Assembly (NCBI GenBank): GCA_010093605.1
Contig: MU004191.1
Location: 1,171,832 to 1,235,831 of the forward strand
DNA from: Lophium mytilinum
Taxonomy: Eukaryota > Ascomycota > Dothideomycetes > Mytilinidiales > Mytilinidiaceae
DNA length: 64,000 nucleotides
Reading direction: 5' to 3'
Positions 23,266-34,403 of the stretch are shown here, piece after piece; the first letter of the stretch is position 1, and each line of letters opens with the position of its first letter. The notes under the pieces are model-generated. The model was given only the letters and a program-made list of their open reading frames with translations, was not told the DNA's origin and did not search any database. The position numbers and the translations under genes were made by a program.

Positions 23266-24369
23266 TTATACAGTCGGCCACCCATTCACCCACGAGATCG
23301 TGTTCCACCCAAATATCTTATCCCCATCCGCGTACCCAATCGAAGTGTCCACGTGATGATAATACAGCACAGGGCCATACGTCGGGTCATCATACACGCC
23401 CTGTCCGCCCGGCCCGTAGACGGTGCCATGGCTCGCCAGCACGACCGTACCGCCGCCAGACGTGCACGAGACGCCGTTTTTGTCAACCTACAACCGCAAC
23501 ATTAGCCCGGGCCCCTGTCTCACAGAATCGTGAGTTTCAGAGAGGGGGTAAACTCACGAATCCACCCGTAGCAGAGGAGCTACGGCACACCTCAATACTA
23601 TACTCCGCCCCCTTGGCCGGCCTATCGGTATCATACCCGCAGCAGATCCCGCGCGAGAAGAAGAGGTAGTAATACCCGCCATGATTAAACATGTACGAGC
23701 CCTCCATAGCGTGGGTGCCGCTGCTGTTGAAAGCGATGTTGTAGCTACTCGCCGACGTTTTTGTCGGCGTGGCGGCCATGGGGGCTTGGTAGATGTCGCC
23801 CCAGAAGGAGCCGAAGTTGAGGTAGTAGGCGCTGCCGACGGCGATGAGGTTGGGGTCGATGGCGTTGTAGTTCTTGGAGCTGGAGGACGCGATGCCGGTC
23901 GCGCCGTGGTCGGTCCAGGAGCCCACGTCGAGGGTGGTGGAGGTGGCGAGGCCGATGGCGGAGTTCTGAGAGCCGAAGCTGGATACGGAGTAGTAGAGGT
24001 AGTAGGTGCTGCCGACGAGGTGGACGTCGGGGGCCTGTGTAGAGAGGTATTAGGTCAGTGATTTGTTAGGGGTGTTGAGGGGAGGTAAGGATGTACCCAG
24101 AGGTCAGTGTTCCCTGTCAAGTCGATCTTGGAGCCGCCGGATAGGACGACGCCTTTGTAGGTCCATGGGCCTACGAGGGCGGGAGCAGTGTGAACTGCGA
24201 GGCCTCCGCCAGTGGAAAATCGGAAGTAGGTCCCATCGGAAGACCTGCGGATTATAGAGGGGTCGTGGGAGTTGTTGCAAGTGCCTGAGCATGCGCCTGG
24301 GTTAGCGTAGGCATTGGCGGAGGATATGAATATGAGCGCTGTGGCGATGAGGGTAGATATGAACTTCAT
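23266..24369 (-). CDS. Secreted GH43 arabinan endo-1,5-alpha-L-arabinosidase
   Basis: The model is complement(join(23266..23487,23558..24034,24097..24369)), 323 residues. A signal peptide (first ~20 residues, ending in SSANA) indicates secretion. The glycoside hydrolase 43 catalytic triad can be placed: the base Asp36 in HDPSI, the pKa-modulating Asp151 in NAIDPN and the acid Glu202 in MEGSY. The order and the motifs [10 protein letters not shown] and YYHYVDT are those of the arabinanases that cut the alpha-1,5-arabinan side chains of pectin. The length fits this subfamily, which usually has a single five-bladed propeller. Both introns are in phase 0 (62 and 70 nt). The gene fits a plant-associated or saprotrophic lifestyle. 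Confidence 0.93.
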
Positions 24370-25559
24370 GATGTAAAGAAATTGGTTGACCAGTTAGGAG
24401 AAGAAGAGGCTCATGACAAAATGGAGAGGAAAGCTCTGATAGAGTATATGTATGTAGGTACGGATCAGACGAACGGGTGAGCCGGAAGATAGTAGCTTGC
24501 CATCATGAGAGCAAAAGATTAGTTCCTATAGTGTAAATTGCACTGGACGGAGAAAAGGCATATGGAGGTGGGGTCCAACGAGTAGCGTCCTGTTTCGTTG
24601 TAATTATTCCGTGCATGTCAGGCCCTTTGGCAGTCCCTCCCCAATTTAGCGTGTCTGACAATCGAGAGTCGTCAGATAGGAGGTTCCCACCAATCTATGG
24701 CCAAGCGAGGGGTCAAATGACAGTTGCTACTCAAGGTTTGAACCCCTGGTCGTTTGCGGGGTGAGGTGGATCAGGGCTGAAACGAATATATCGTGAAAGA
24801 GAGCTGATTGGAGGAACTCAGTTCGGAGAAAATACATCTTAGCTTTTCGAGTAGCCTTAAAGCACTGCTAGGATACTCAACTGCCGTTGAAATGTCCTGA
24901 TGGAAAGCCGAGCTATAGAAGGTGCAGAGACCCACTTTCGGCAACGTTTCGTTTGAGACGAGTTGAAACAAGCCGAGGATGGTACCTGAATCATGCATCT
25001 AGCGTGATATCAACAAGCGAAAAGAAAGGAAGTGCTGTCTGTCAGCTTTGTTTCAAAGAGAGTCTGCATGGACTGAAGTACTTCTAATAGGAAAACAAAT
25101 GGCCGTGGCTAGGAGAGTATGGGCCTCGGGATGTACCTACTGTGAAGCTACTTTCTTACCTGCCTTCAAGTAACTTGATAGTAGCGACATATCTAGGAGA
25201 TGGCGAACTTCAACGATCTCAAAGCTGGTATAAGTTTGAAGTCGTCGAGCATCAGGTCCAGTGCAGTTGCGACGTGTTGAGATGCGGACCGCGTCTTGAC
25301 CTACAGTACATATCATACTGCCGCACATATTCCAGCATAGCGAATTTGATTCCTAGATTGCGGGTCTCGTCTTACTTTCACCACATTCCTATGTAGGACT
25401 GAGACACTTCGTAGTACTTACTATCCGATGCTGCATAGACGCTCCAACTTGGTGACCGGGCTGGGCATGAGCTATCGAAGATACGTCCAATCTGCACTTT
25501 CAAACCTCCTCCATGTCATTCACTCTAGGATCATGCGCTGGAGGGGCCCCTGACAGTCT
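24370..25559. other. Intergenic region, no gene seen
   Basis: The upstream region of the arabinanase gene and the sequence beyond the decarboxylase pseudogene. Stops are frequent in all six frames and no domain is recognisable. Confidence 0.4.
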
Positions 25560-26440
25560 CCCACCATCGCAAAGCCCCCGCAACATTCCCTTCCATTACC
25601 GTACCATACTACTCAGTCGCTCCCATAGTATCTCTAACTGTTTGACGTTCGTTGCGACACTAGCTGGTAGGAATAATGGATGACCGGTGCCAAAATATGA
25701 CTCTATCTAATCTACTACCCTCAACTGCCGTCTGCAACTTAATTCTATTAAAGATAACAGAATCTAGATATAGGCTGTTCTTCAAAATGTCCCATACAGT
25801 CCTGCGAACCAACTTTCGTCCCCGTTCAGCCGCCAGCACCCTGTTGTGCTCGATACTACTCTCGATGCTACCTGCCAGGAGCGGAAGCGTCCCTCAAGCA
25901 TGGGCTATAATAACCTCAAGATTGGGGGCTCTTTGAAAGATACCAGCCAGTATCATTGGCACAAGGCCAAAGGTGGTCTCTATTGGGAATCCAAGAGCTA
26001 CAATGGGCACCTGGCCATACGAGCCACCACATGGGCCACATACTGAAGGCGGCAGTCTGTGATAAGGATGCGCGTTATTAGCATGAACAGGTTTACCGCT
26101 GTGCCACGGTCTGGAAAACTGGGAAAAGCCTTGAATCGTCCAGGCCCTCCTCAAGACCTCCTGGTCCTAGGATAAGGCTTCGCCTTATGGGAGGCTGGTT
26201 TAAGCCAAACGACCTCCGCAACGATCACATTCGTCGGTGCACTCAAAGAAAGCGCTGCGAAAAAGAAGAGCCGTCTTGGATGAGTCTTGCAAAGGTCATT
26301 TGTAGGGTCGTTCACCGTTTTGGCCACATCCCCGGCTGTCTCTGGGGTTCGTATTTGGGTTTGATCGAACGTATGGGACTTCTGGCGACGTCGATATAAA
26401 AGGTAGGATATATATGACTATGAACGACTTCGAGCTCTGC
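25560..26440 (-). pseudogene. Broken ACMSD-family amidohydrolase/decarboxylase
   Basis: Minus-strand translation gives a chain of fragments in the family order of ACMSD-type metal-dependent decarboxylases. From N to C they are: a HSHIYPTFYIDVARS metal-site remnant near 26420 (the family has HxH), NDLCKTHPRRLFFFAALSL, ALGFPIETTFGLVPMILAG, FQRAPNLEVIIAHA, then LPLLAG, a long helical stretch, NSLYLDSVIFN, a degraded FGTDHPFFP-type motif near 25685 and VATNVKQLEILWERL. A TGA at 25896-25894 interrupts the AHAGG motif, and the fragments lie in different frames without usable splice sites. The gene therefore cannot make the full enzyme. Live members decarboxylate aminocarboxymuconate semialdehyde, resorcylate or related aromatic acids. 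It diverges from the monooxygenase gene at 26829. Confidence 0.7.
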
Positions 26441-26828
26441 ATCATTTCAAACTGCGAATTGTTATCTTGACGGAGGACGTGATAGGACCATCGCCACTTG
26501 AGCCTCAAACTAATATCCCAAAGCCTCTCGATAAGCATGTGACGACCGGGGTATTATATATAAACTCAGGTAGGCATCGCACATCCAACGGCTCTAGCTG
26601 CCCGCTGTTCTAAGCGCCACTACTGCCCCTCACTAAGCCGATAGCCATCTTCGCTTGCAAGCATGCGAATCCAATTACCATTCCGCGGATGCAGGTATCC
26701 TTACTTCACGTAGGGCAATGATATCTGACCTGCACGTGATAGACGGCGACATCTGGTGTATTTATCTATAGCTCTAATCTGCTGCTTTTCACAACAACGC
26801 TTCTTATCGATCCCACTTCGTCCCTTCA

Positions 26829-28109
26829 ATGATGCATAGCGCAGAAGTCCCATTCAATGTTGCAATAATCGGTGCAGGTATCGGCGGCCTCGCGTTAGCG
26901 ATTGGGCTTGTCCGTCAAGATGTCCGATTCACGTTATACGAGAGTGCCGGAGAGTACGCTGCAGTGGGCGCGGGTGTTGGGCTTGGACCCAATGCTTTGA
27001 AGAGCATGGACTTGATAGATCCCAAGTTGCGGGGCATGTACAACCAGGTTTCCACGGGAAATTTGAGGCTGGAGAAGAAGAATGTGATGATGGAAGCTTT
27101 GCTTCTTGAAGAAGGATTTGGTGAGAAGCAGGGATGGATGGGAGGAGAGTGGGGATCGCCAACCTTTGAACGGACGAGCGCGCATCGAAAAGCATTGCTC
27201 GATATAATGACGAGCCTAATCCCTCGAAACACAGTCAAGTTCAACAAGCGAGTAACAAACATCCAACAAGACACTGGGAAGGTCTTCGTCACCTTTCAAG
27301 ACGGGGAGACAATAGAGACTGACGCAGTCATTGGCTGTGACGGCGTCAAGGGTTTTACAAGAAGCGCAGTTCTTGGATCCAGATATTCGGACCTTGTAGA
27401 TCCAAAATACACCAACAAATACCTCTACCGAGCCATCGCGCCCATAGAGGATGCAAAACGCGTCCTCGGAGAGCGCGCCACGGACGCAGCCATGTTCATG
27501 GGACCCGGTATGAACTGGTCGATATACCCCATCTCGAAAGGGGCAGAAGTCAACCTCGTTGCGTTCAAGAAGGACGCCAGGGGCGCCTGGCCATACAGAG
27601 AATACACCCACCAAGTCGATCTCCAGACCATGCTTTCCGATTTCGAAGGCGTCGACTCCCGGCTTCTTGAGCTCCTGAAGATGTACGCCAAACCAGTTCA
27701 ATGGTCCCTCCATCACCACATCACCACGCCGACTTACTACAACGCTCACGTCGCGCTCCTCGGCGACTCTGCGCACGCTACAGGTCCGCATCAAGCCGCC
27801 GGCGCGGGCCAGGCCCTCGAAGATGCCCTCGTGATGTCGCGCCTGCTCGGCCTCGTGAAGCGCGCTGCTGATCTGCCCACGGCCTTCCGCATCTTTGACT
27901 CCCTGCGGAGGCCGCGTGCGCAGAAGGTCGTGCAGACGAGCTACGATGCTGGGGAGATCTACACCTTTGCGGGCCCGGAGACGGGGAGCGACATGGCGAA
28001 GGTGACGGCGAACTGTAATGAGCGGTTTTTGTGGATCTGGGAGCATGATCTCGAGGCTGAGGTGAGGATCGCGGAGAAAATGTTCAGAATGGAGACGGGG
28101 AATGCGTGA
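26829..28109 (+). CDS. FAD-dependent monooxygenase, salicylate hydroxylase-like
   Basis: An intronless 426-residue class A flavoprotein monooxygenase. It has the FAD-binding GAGIGG motif at residues 15-20, a dinucleotide-site motif (VIGCDGVKG) near 165-175 and the second FAD motif (LLGDSAHATGPHQAAGAGQALEDA region) near 315-335. The length and layout are those of salicylate or 6-hydroxynicotinate hydroxylases. Such enzymes use NAD(P)H and oxygen to hydroxylate an aromatic ring, often with loss of the carboxylate. The gene diverges from the decarboxylase pseudogene and converges on the MFS transporter, which points to one degradation pathway. The substrate cannot be read from sequence alone. 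The absence of introns is unusual against its neighbours. Confidence 0.9.
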   Translation: MMHSAEVPFNVAIIGAGIGGLALAIGLVRQDVRFTLYESAGEYAAVGAGVGLGPNALKSMDLIDPKLRGMYNQVSTGNLRLEKKNVMMEALLLEEGFGEKQGWMGGEWGSPTFERTSAHRKALLDIMTSLIPRNTVKFNKRVTNIQQDTGKVFVTFQDGETIETDAVIGCDGVKGFTRSAVLGSRYSDLVDPKYTNKYLYRAIAPIEDAKRVLGERATDAAMFMGPGMNWSIYPISKGAEVNLVAFKKDARGAWPYREYTHQVDLQTMLSDFEGVDSRLLELLKMYAKPVQWSLHHHITTPTYYNAHVALLGDSAHATGPHQAAGAGQALEDALVMSRLLGLVKRAADLPTAFRIFDSLRRPRAQKVVQTSYDAGEIYTFAGPETGSDMAKVTANCNERFLWIWEHDLEAEVRIAEKMFRMETGNA

Positions 28110-28793
28110 CGTAAACCGTTGTGGGTTTGGGTCAGTGGGTGAGGTTGGTTGACCAGTCTTGGTGGTGATGAGGAAGGAGGGGAGCGGGCTGATTGAAATT
28201 CGAGTTGAGCATAGCAGAGCGCTGTTGGAGTTTTCGGTTGGGAGGACGTGTATACACATGGCATGTTCGGTTGCTTGTTCTATGAATCTGAGACCTAGAA
28301 TGATATAAGCTTTGCTTCTTAAACAAGGGAAAATATTTCGTCGTCGGCAACATGTATCCGATTCTTTACTATCCTGTCTCCATATCTTAAAAGCCACAAT
28401 CGATGGAAATCGATGCGCCCGTTCTGCGGATATCAGAGATCCGATAGGCTTGCATAGAGATCCGCTATGCGCCTAATCTGAGTGGGTGATAGGGCTGGAG
28501 TCCTACGAGCTAAATTGATCACCACAGGGAGCTATTAGCTGGGAATACAAGGGTTAGCAGGACTCGATATTGTTTAGCTGTCTAGAAAGTATGCTCCGCG
28601 GGAATAGGTTGTAGATGATAGTTAGCCTTTAGACTCTATCACGTGATATATGACCGCGACGTCTCGTAATGTGGCATCTTCAAAGATGTTCAGGCTCTTT
28701 CTTTGGAAACCGAACCCAAGACGGAATATAGAAAGCGGCTTTGGATCAACAAACTCTAAGTACGCCTGCCATTCCTTAGCCCTCTGATTTCTT
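28110..28793. other. Intergenic region between convergent monooxygenase and transporter
   Basis: Shared 3' region of two convergent genes. No further gene, repeat or structured RNA is seen. Confidence 0.4.
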
Positions 28794-30540
28794 TCAACGA
28801 AAACGACGCGGAGCAAATATCCTCCCCTTAGCTCTGATCTGTGGTCCCCTCCACATAAAAATCCCCACACCAAACGGGAAGAACAAGATCGGGAGAACTG
28901 CAAAGACAATATACGGAACCTTAGCGCCACCCGGCTGCAGTATCCACTGCGGGACGTAAAAAGGCGGGTGGTACGAATTTAGATTCAAAAAGAATTGAAA
29001 TACCACCGCACACTCGGCGGCTTCAAGCGGGTAACAGTCGGTCATGTAGGTGAGGAGGACGGTAATCAGGACCTCTTGGCCGAAGGCGAAGATAGCGATG
29101 CCAGTTAAAGCAGCAGCCCAGCTGGTCGGGTAGTTGAGTTCGAGGCCGTACAAGAGAACGCCGGCCTTCGGGATGTCAGTGTGGGTCATATAGATGGGAA
29201 TAGTTAAGTAATAGGGACGTACTGGAATGAAAACTACGCCAGTCCACGCAACTTTGAGAAGCATTTCCGGGACCCATTTTTCTCCCTTTTTTAGATGCCT
29301 CTTCGCAACAAAATCACAGATAGGCCCAGCTACAAACTCCCCGAGCACGGCGCCAATGAAACCGGAAAAAGAGCAGAAGCCAATTTGCTGTGTGTTGAAG
29401 TTGTAGTGGGTCCCTATTCCGAATTGCAGTGGGAAGCCAGCCGTGTTAGCGACTTCGGTCATGAAGCAGATAGAAAACCAGAATGAGGGGAGAACAACGG
29501 CTGGGAATGCGAACATTCTAAAATTACGGGTCCATGTTACTCTCATAGGCTCCTCATTGTGAGGTTTTCTGAAGCCTAAGCGGCGCCAGATGGAGCGCTT
29601 GATTTCTTCGGATTCTGCGTTGGCTTGCTTTTTGATATATATTGTTTCTGGAACTGAGAGAAGATTAGGATCATGAGAAGTGTCCAGGATATTTCGTGCA
29701 CAGCCTACCTAGGAAGACTTGAGCAAAGAGGAGAGCGACGTATAGCAATGCTGCAATGTACATTGCCCAGCGCCACCCTAGGTTCTCATTATACTGTATG
29801 GATCCACCAACGACACCACCAAGATACGGAGCACAAACGAGGAGAAATGTATTATATCCCATACGTTTGCCCTTCTCATGTAGAAAGAACATGTCAGAAA
29901 TGGCCGCTGGCGTAATGCATATTCCAACTGAGGCAAAAAACATAGCAAATATGCGAAGTGTCAACGCTTGGGCATAGGTTTCGGACCTGGCTAGGCCGAT
30001 AGTAAACATTATCGCGATGAAGTTGCCACCCAGAAGCACGGGCCGTCGTCCTATTCTCTGGCTCAGGGGAATCCATAAGAAGGGTGCAACGGATGGCACT
30101 ACTGAGGCAGCGGATGCGATGTATGATGCTCTTCTTGCTGAGGTATGGAATTGTAAAGCAAGCCCGTGAGCACCAGGGGCCTTATTCACCGTCAGCACAG
30201 TCAGCACTGCGGTCATTTTAAGAACCTACAAGCATTGTAGCCGTAAATTTGACTAGAAATGTTTCGAAACCCAACGCGATCAGTGCCAGATGTTTCTTCC
30301 AGAAGCTCCAGTTCTGAAACTTTTGTCAGCTTGACTGCTGCCGTCTGCTCCTCTCACAACACCTACTAAGGGCTCCTCCGGATCGTCAGTCGGCTGAGGC
30401 ACCAAGAGGATGCCATCCTTTGTCGTCTTCGTGTTGGGGAGGATCGTGACTCGACCCTCCTTAGACTCGTTCTCCGTGTCACCGAGTGAGGACGGAGCCT
30501 CAATGATCATCTCTTTCTCGGTCGGAGCGTTGGCCATCAT
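28794..30540 (-). CDS. MFS transporter
   Basis: The model is complement(join(28794..29165,29223..29653,29709..30180,30230..30313,30367..30540)), 510 residues. The hydrophilic N-terminus leads into PEEPLNWSFWKKHLALIALG, then a chain of about 12 hydrophobic segments. The MFS loop signature between TM2 and TM3 is visible as LSQRIGRRPVLLGG. The intron at 29166-29222 is 57 nt and in frame, so a naive reading continues through it; splicing restores the expected VFIPAGVLLYGLEL. It belongs to the fungal drug:H+ antiporter/organic acid group of the major facilitator superfamily at the plasma membrane. Its position beside the monooxygenase suggests it imports the pathway substrate. Substrate is unknown. 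Confidence 0.88.
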
Positions 30541-31859
30541 CCAGTACCGACGCAACGGTAACAGCGTGAATATATGACTATCCAGCCTGTCGGATATTAT
30601 CTCGCGTGGATCGCGCTTGGCCGCCTGCAGGGGAAGATTTCACGCCAGCACGACGCGTGAGCCCCAGCCCCTCGCAATAAAAGCCAAGAGTGCACCGTGC
30701 AGTTTCTTATGCATCTGTAGTTCCCTGACCCCAGCTGTCGGTTACATGCAGCCGTCAGACATACAGTACTGTAGCGATGCCTTTTACTCATCTGTTGATC
30801 ATAACGGTACAGAAAGGAAGCTAACACATACCATTTCGAGGCCGTTGCGCAACGATCCGTGCCGCCCGTCAGTACCATTGTGGTGGTGACAGCAGGTTCG
30901 CTGAACATAAAGTGGCAGTTTAGTTTGACTCCGTTAGAGGGAGTCCGAAGAGCAATCTGGCGTATCAAATTGATCTTTTCCAACTCAAAAATAACATATC
31001 TGGGGGCCTCAAGCCGTGCTAGGCAAGTGTGTATAATCCTAGAGTACGCGTGCATTTTGTCTGACGTATCGGAAGTTCTGGAACATTTGTGAACTGCCAC
31101 TTTTTGTTCAAGGAACCCCCTAGCATGAACGCGAGCAATCCTGAAGAACCGCGCGAAGCAGCATCGGGAAATAGCATCCTGTCTCCAGAGCTACCACTCT
31201 GCTTTATCTACTCTATAATCACTCGCAAGACTACAGCCGTGACTACAACCATGGATGTCTGGCTTCCGCTGCCTACGGTCCGACTGTAGACGTGGGGCCA
31301 GCACCTTTATTAAAGACAGTCGCCGCCCGGAGATGGAGTGAGCATGGAAAATGAGCAGTGCTTCAATTGATCCATGGAGCACCAAACCCCTAGTCAGGGC
31401 TAAATTAAAATGTAGGATTTCCATTCGTACCCCAGAAGGATTGGCATAAGCTCACCTCCCAGCTAGTTTCACCAAGAGCCGCAACACCTCTCCTCGTGAA
31501 CACTTCGCCGTAACCATCCACCAACACAGTCGCCGAAGCAGAATACCAATGGATGCTCGTGCCTAGCGTATTATGGCATAGTAGTCGCATATACATCCCA
31601 CACCCAGACCCCAACAGCGATAAGGCCTTTGAGTCATTCAGCAAGGACAGGCACGCGGGGCATGAAAAAGTTAGCACACTCAACCGCATTCTGCGTCTTA
31701 TACACTTGTCTGCCGCTGTTTGCGGTGCTTCAATACATTTATGGCAATGCAAAAGAGGTAGAACCTCTTAGCCTTGGGCTATCTGGAAGCTTGTTGAATC
31801 ACTCCAAGCCGTGGCAGACAGGTTTACACACGGCCGCAAAAGACAGATCTTGATGAGTG
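30541..31859. other. Upstream region of the MFS gene with an inverted-repeat element
   Basis: No intact gene is seen. An inverted-repeat element lies at 30895-31117. The right end may include the decayed N-terminal part of the racemase-like pseudogene, but I could not align it. Confidence 0.4.
30895..31117. repeat. Inverted-repeat element, possible decayed MITE
   Basis: The left arm at 30895-30922 (ggttcgctgaacataaag, then tggcagttt) and the right arm at 31091-31117, read in reverse, agree at about 22 of 26 positions. The core TGAACA-N-AAAGTGGCAGTT is shared exactly. About 170 bp of unrelated sequence lies between. No clear target-site duplication is seen, so mobility is an inference. Confidence 0.5.
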
Positions 31860-32285
31860 TGCCACTTTTCCCATGCCGGCGTGCCAGGTCACGATCGCTG
31901 GCGCTATCAGGAGCGTGATGACCTACAAGCCCGACTACATGGTGCTGGGTATGTTGTCCAAGGCATTTTGGAGAGGCAAAGTTGGAGACACTTCATTTGA
32001 AGCATAGATGAGAGGACTGTGAGGTTTGGATGTGACCACGGGTGCAATGCGGCCTTGACGCAAAACGGTCATTACGTCTTACCAACCCGTCGGTGACGAC
32101 GAAGTCCGCAATCATTTCACCGAACGGGCTACGTCGTAAATCGCTCTATCGCGGAGACTGCATCGGAGCAGATCACGCCCTCGACGTCGATGTACTCGTC
32201 CAAGCTATCACCAACCTACCCGCAGCCCAGCTCAGAAAGCCCATGGTTCCAAAGATTATTCCATGGATTACCGAAACAGTATAGC
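31860..32285 (+). pseudogene. Broken Asp/Glu-racemase family gene (maleate isomerase-like)
   Basis: Fragments in the order of the maleate isomerase/arylmalonate decarboxylase branch of the Asp/Glu racemase family can be read in shifting frames. They are YKPDYMVLGM with FWRGKVGDTSFEA, then GLDVTTGA, then VITSYQPVGDDEVRNHFTE, and finally LDVDVLVQAITNLPAA. In the first frame TAG at 32005 and TGA at 32020 interrupt the sequence, and a region containing the second half of the central domain is shortened. The VQ-x-x-TNLP motif is typical of the family. Live members isomerise or decarboxylate dicarboxylates from ring cleavage. The N-terminal part is not recognisable. It fits the neighbouring aromatic-acid genes. 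Confidence 0.55.
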
Positions 32286-34403
32286 ACACCTACCGCACCC
32301 ACGGTCCCCTAGATCAAATAAAAGGCGCTTCCGTGGAGTATCTTGCACAGAGTCCAGTTTATCTCACAGAACTCTGGTGAATGGCCTTACTTTTGACCAA
32401 ATCTGGCAACCAAGCAACATCCCACGTTCCGTTTGCAACACTTCGCAACCATCTTTCTGCACGCAAGTAATATTTTACCTCATTATCTGCGTGCGATCGG
32501 CACACAGCCAAAAGCCGATCATTCAACGGGTAATGGCTCCCATCAACCCTAGTCGATACCTTGAGCCAAACCCTATCAGTTCGAACGCGGCCAACTTCCT
32601 AATCCAGCAAGTTGCTCACTTTGGTCTCCCGAGCTCACACCAGACCAGGATCGAGTCATGTCTGCAGCTTGGAAACCTTGCAACGCCTGGAACAAACCTG
32701 GCCAGAGCTTCCATGGGTTTGCTTACATACGATTGGTTCTTTCGAGATCCGTGGTCCCATCGGCAAGACCTGTAGCTTAGGATCTATGGAAAAGGTAAGA
32801 GAGTGCCCCAGAAGTGCGTCTAGTCGTGCTAATATTCATCATTAGGACAGAGCATCGAACTTCCACAAAAATCAAATATAGTGCCAGTGTACCACCCATT
32901 ACTCCATTAGGTAAAATACCAGTGTAAGGCGAATCTACACGTGAACGCATGCCGACTCGGCTTGTCGGCAAGTTCCGCTATACTTCGAGCGGCCCGCTAT
33001 CGAAATCGCTTTTTATTGCCTCCATAAAGCAAATCTCGCGACCAGCCTATGTTCTAGATTCCTGGGGTCCGTACTTCGGAGGGAGCAGAATCAGACTACA
33101 TGGACGTCGCAACTCAGGCGCAAATGGCGGCATGAACCTGAAAGCACATCTTTGAACAAACACTTCAATTTTTGAAGGCTTGTGCCGTACAAGCGACCTT
33201 CATTTTCATCGCTAGGCAATCGACAGCGTCGCGACCAAAGAACGACTAAGTTACTGTACCTACGTTAACACTGCTCTGCGTTGCCCTCGCATTGTCCCCT
33301 GTGCTCTTAGTGGCCGGCACCCGAACCGAGTCTGAACTACTAAAATACTGACTGGGATGCAAAAGTGGACCATGATGTATGCGACTTCGCGAACGGCGAA
33401 CCGAAGCTGAGATCAGGGCTTTGAAACAAGGCTACTCGCTCGCTTTGAGCGGGTTGCATACATAGTTTCCAGATCATGATCGATTGTATCGCGGCAAGCT
33501 CCTGCGTGTTTGTAACGATCCCCGATGCCAAGGATCCAAAAGGGCGAAGGAATTGGTTTAAAGCTAGCCCCGAAAACCATGACAACCCTCGAACATTTGG
33601 TCCTTGGAGCTACGGCTGTTGCGGGAGAGTGAAAATTAAACAGCAGATATTGGCGATTCTACTCGTATGATCATGGCTGATTGTGACTTTGACTGTCTCA
33701 CAACACCAATACTTCGCATCACCATTTTATGTGACCCATATAGCTAATTCCATATGGGAGTTGATAGGGATACCTAGAGGATCGAGTTGGAAGCTTGAAA
33801 ACGTTGAAATCCGAACAGTATATAAATACTCTCTTTGACCAGCGACCCAAGCCAAAGATGTAGTCTGCGAGATAATACCAACAGATTTATTGGGATGTTG
33901 CGTCAATGAGAAGCTGTACCGTCTTTCGCAAGACAGGCTCGCAGAAAAGCTCGCAAGGGGTATTGGCCGGGTAATTTACTCTGGGGGAAATCATGTCAAC
34001 ACTTAAATGCCTAAAACTCAGCAGGGTCTAGGGTGTTACAAACCCCAGCACGCCATGCAATTCGCCCTGTCGTTTTGTCAGCCTGAGTGGTCTACATCTC
34101 TACCGGGAATAGTGGCTGTATCGATCGTCCTCCAGCGCTCCTAGTCAGACCCGGTAGCCCTGCAGACGGGACAAGGTTAAAGATCCGAATCCCCACGCAC
34201 CCCAACCGACGGCGTGCAACCTCCTCCGAACGCCTCCCACGAACTTGAGACGACTTGCTTCTCCGCTTCTCCATGCTCGTGTTGCCCCGCATTGAGGGCG
34301 ACTTTCTGACCTACCTTCAACTGTTGTATCAGGAAGAGCGTCTTCTGGAACGCGGTGCCAGCGTGCCCAAGAAACTTCCGCCGTAGACACAATCATAGTC
34401 ACG
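32286..34403. other. Gene-poor region upstream of the Zn2Cys6 regulator
   Basis: Frames such as 32263-32775 on the plus strand and 33340-33585 on the minus strand show no recognisable domain. The sequence may contain further remnants of the decaying cluster, but none can be named. Confidence 0.4.
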
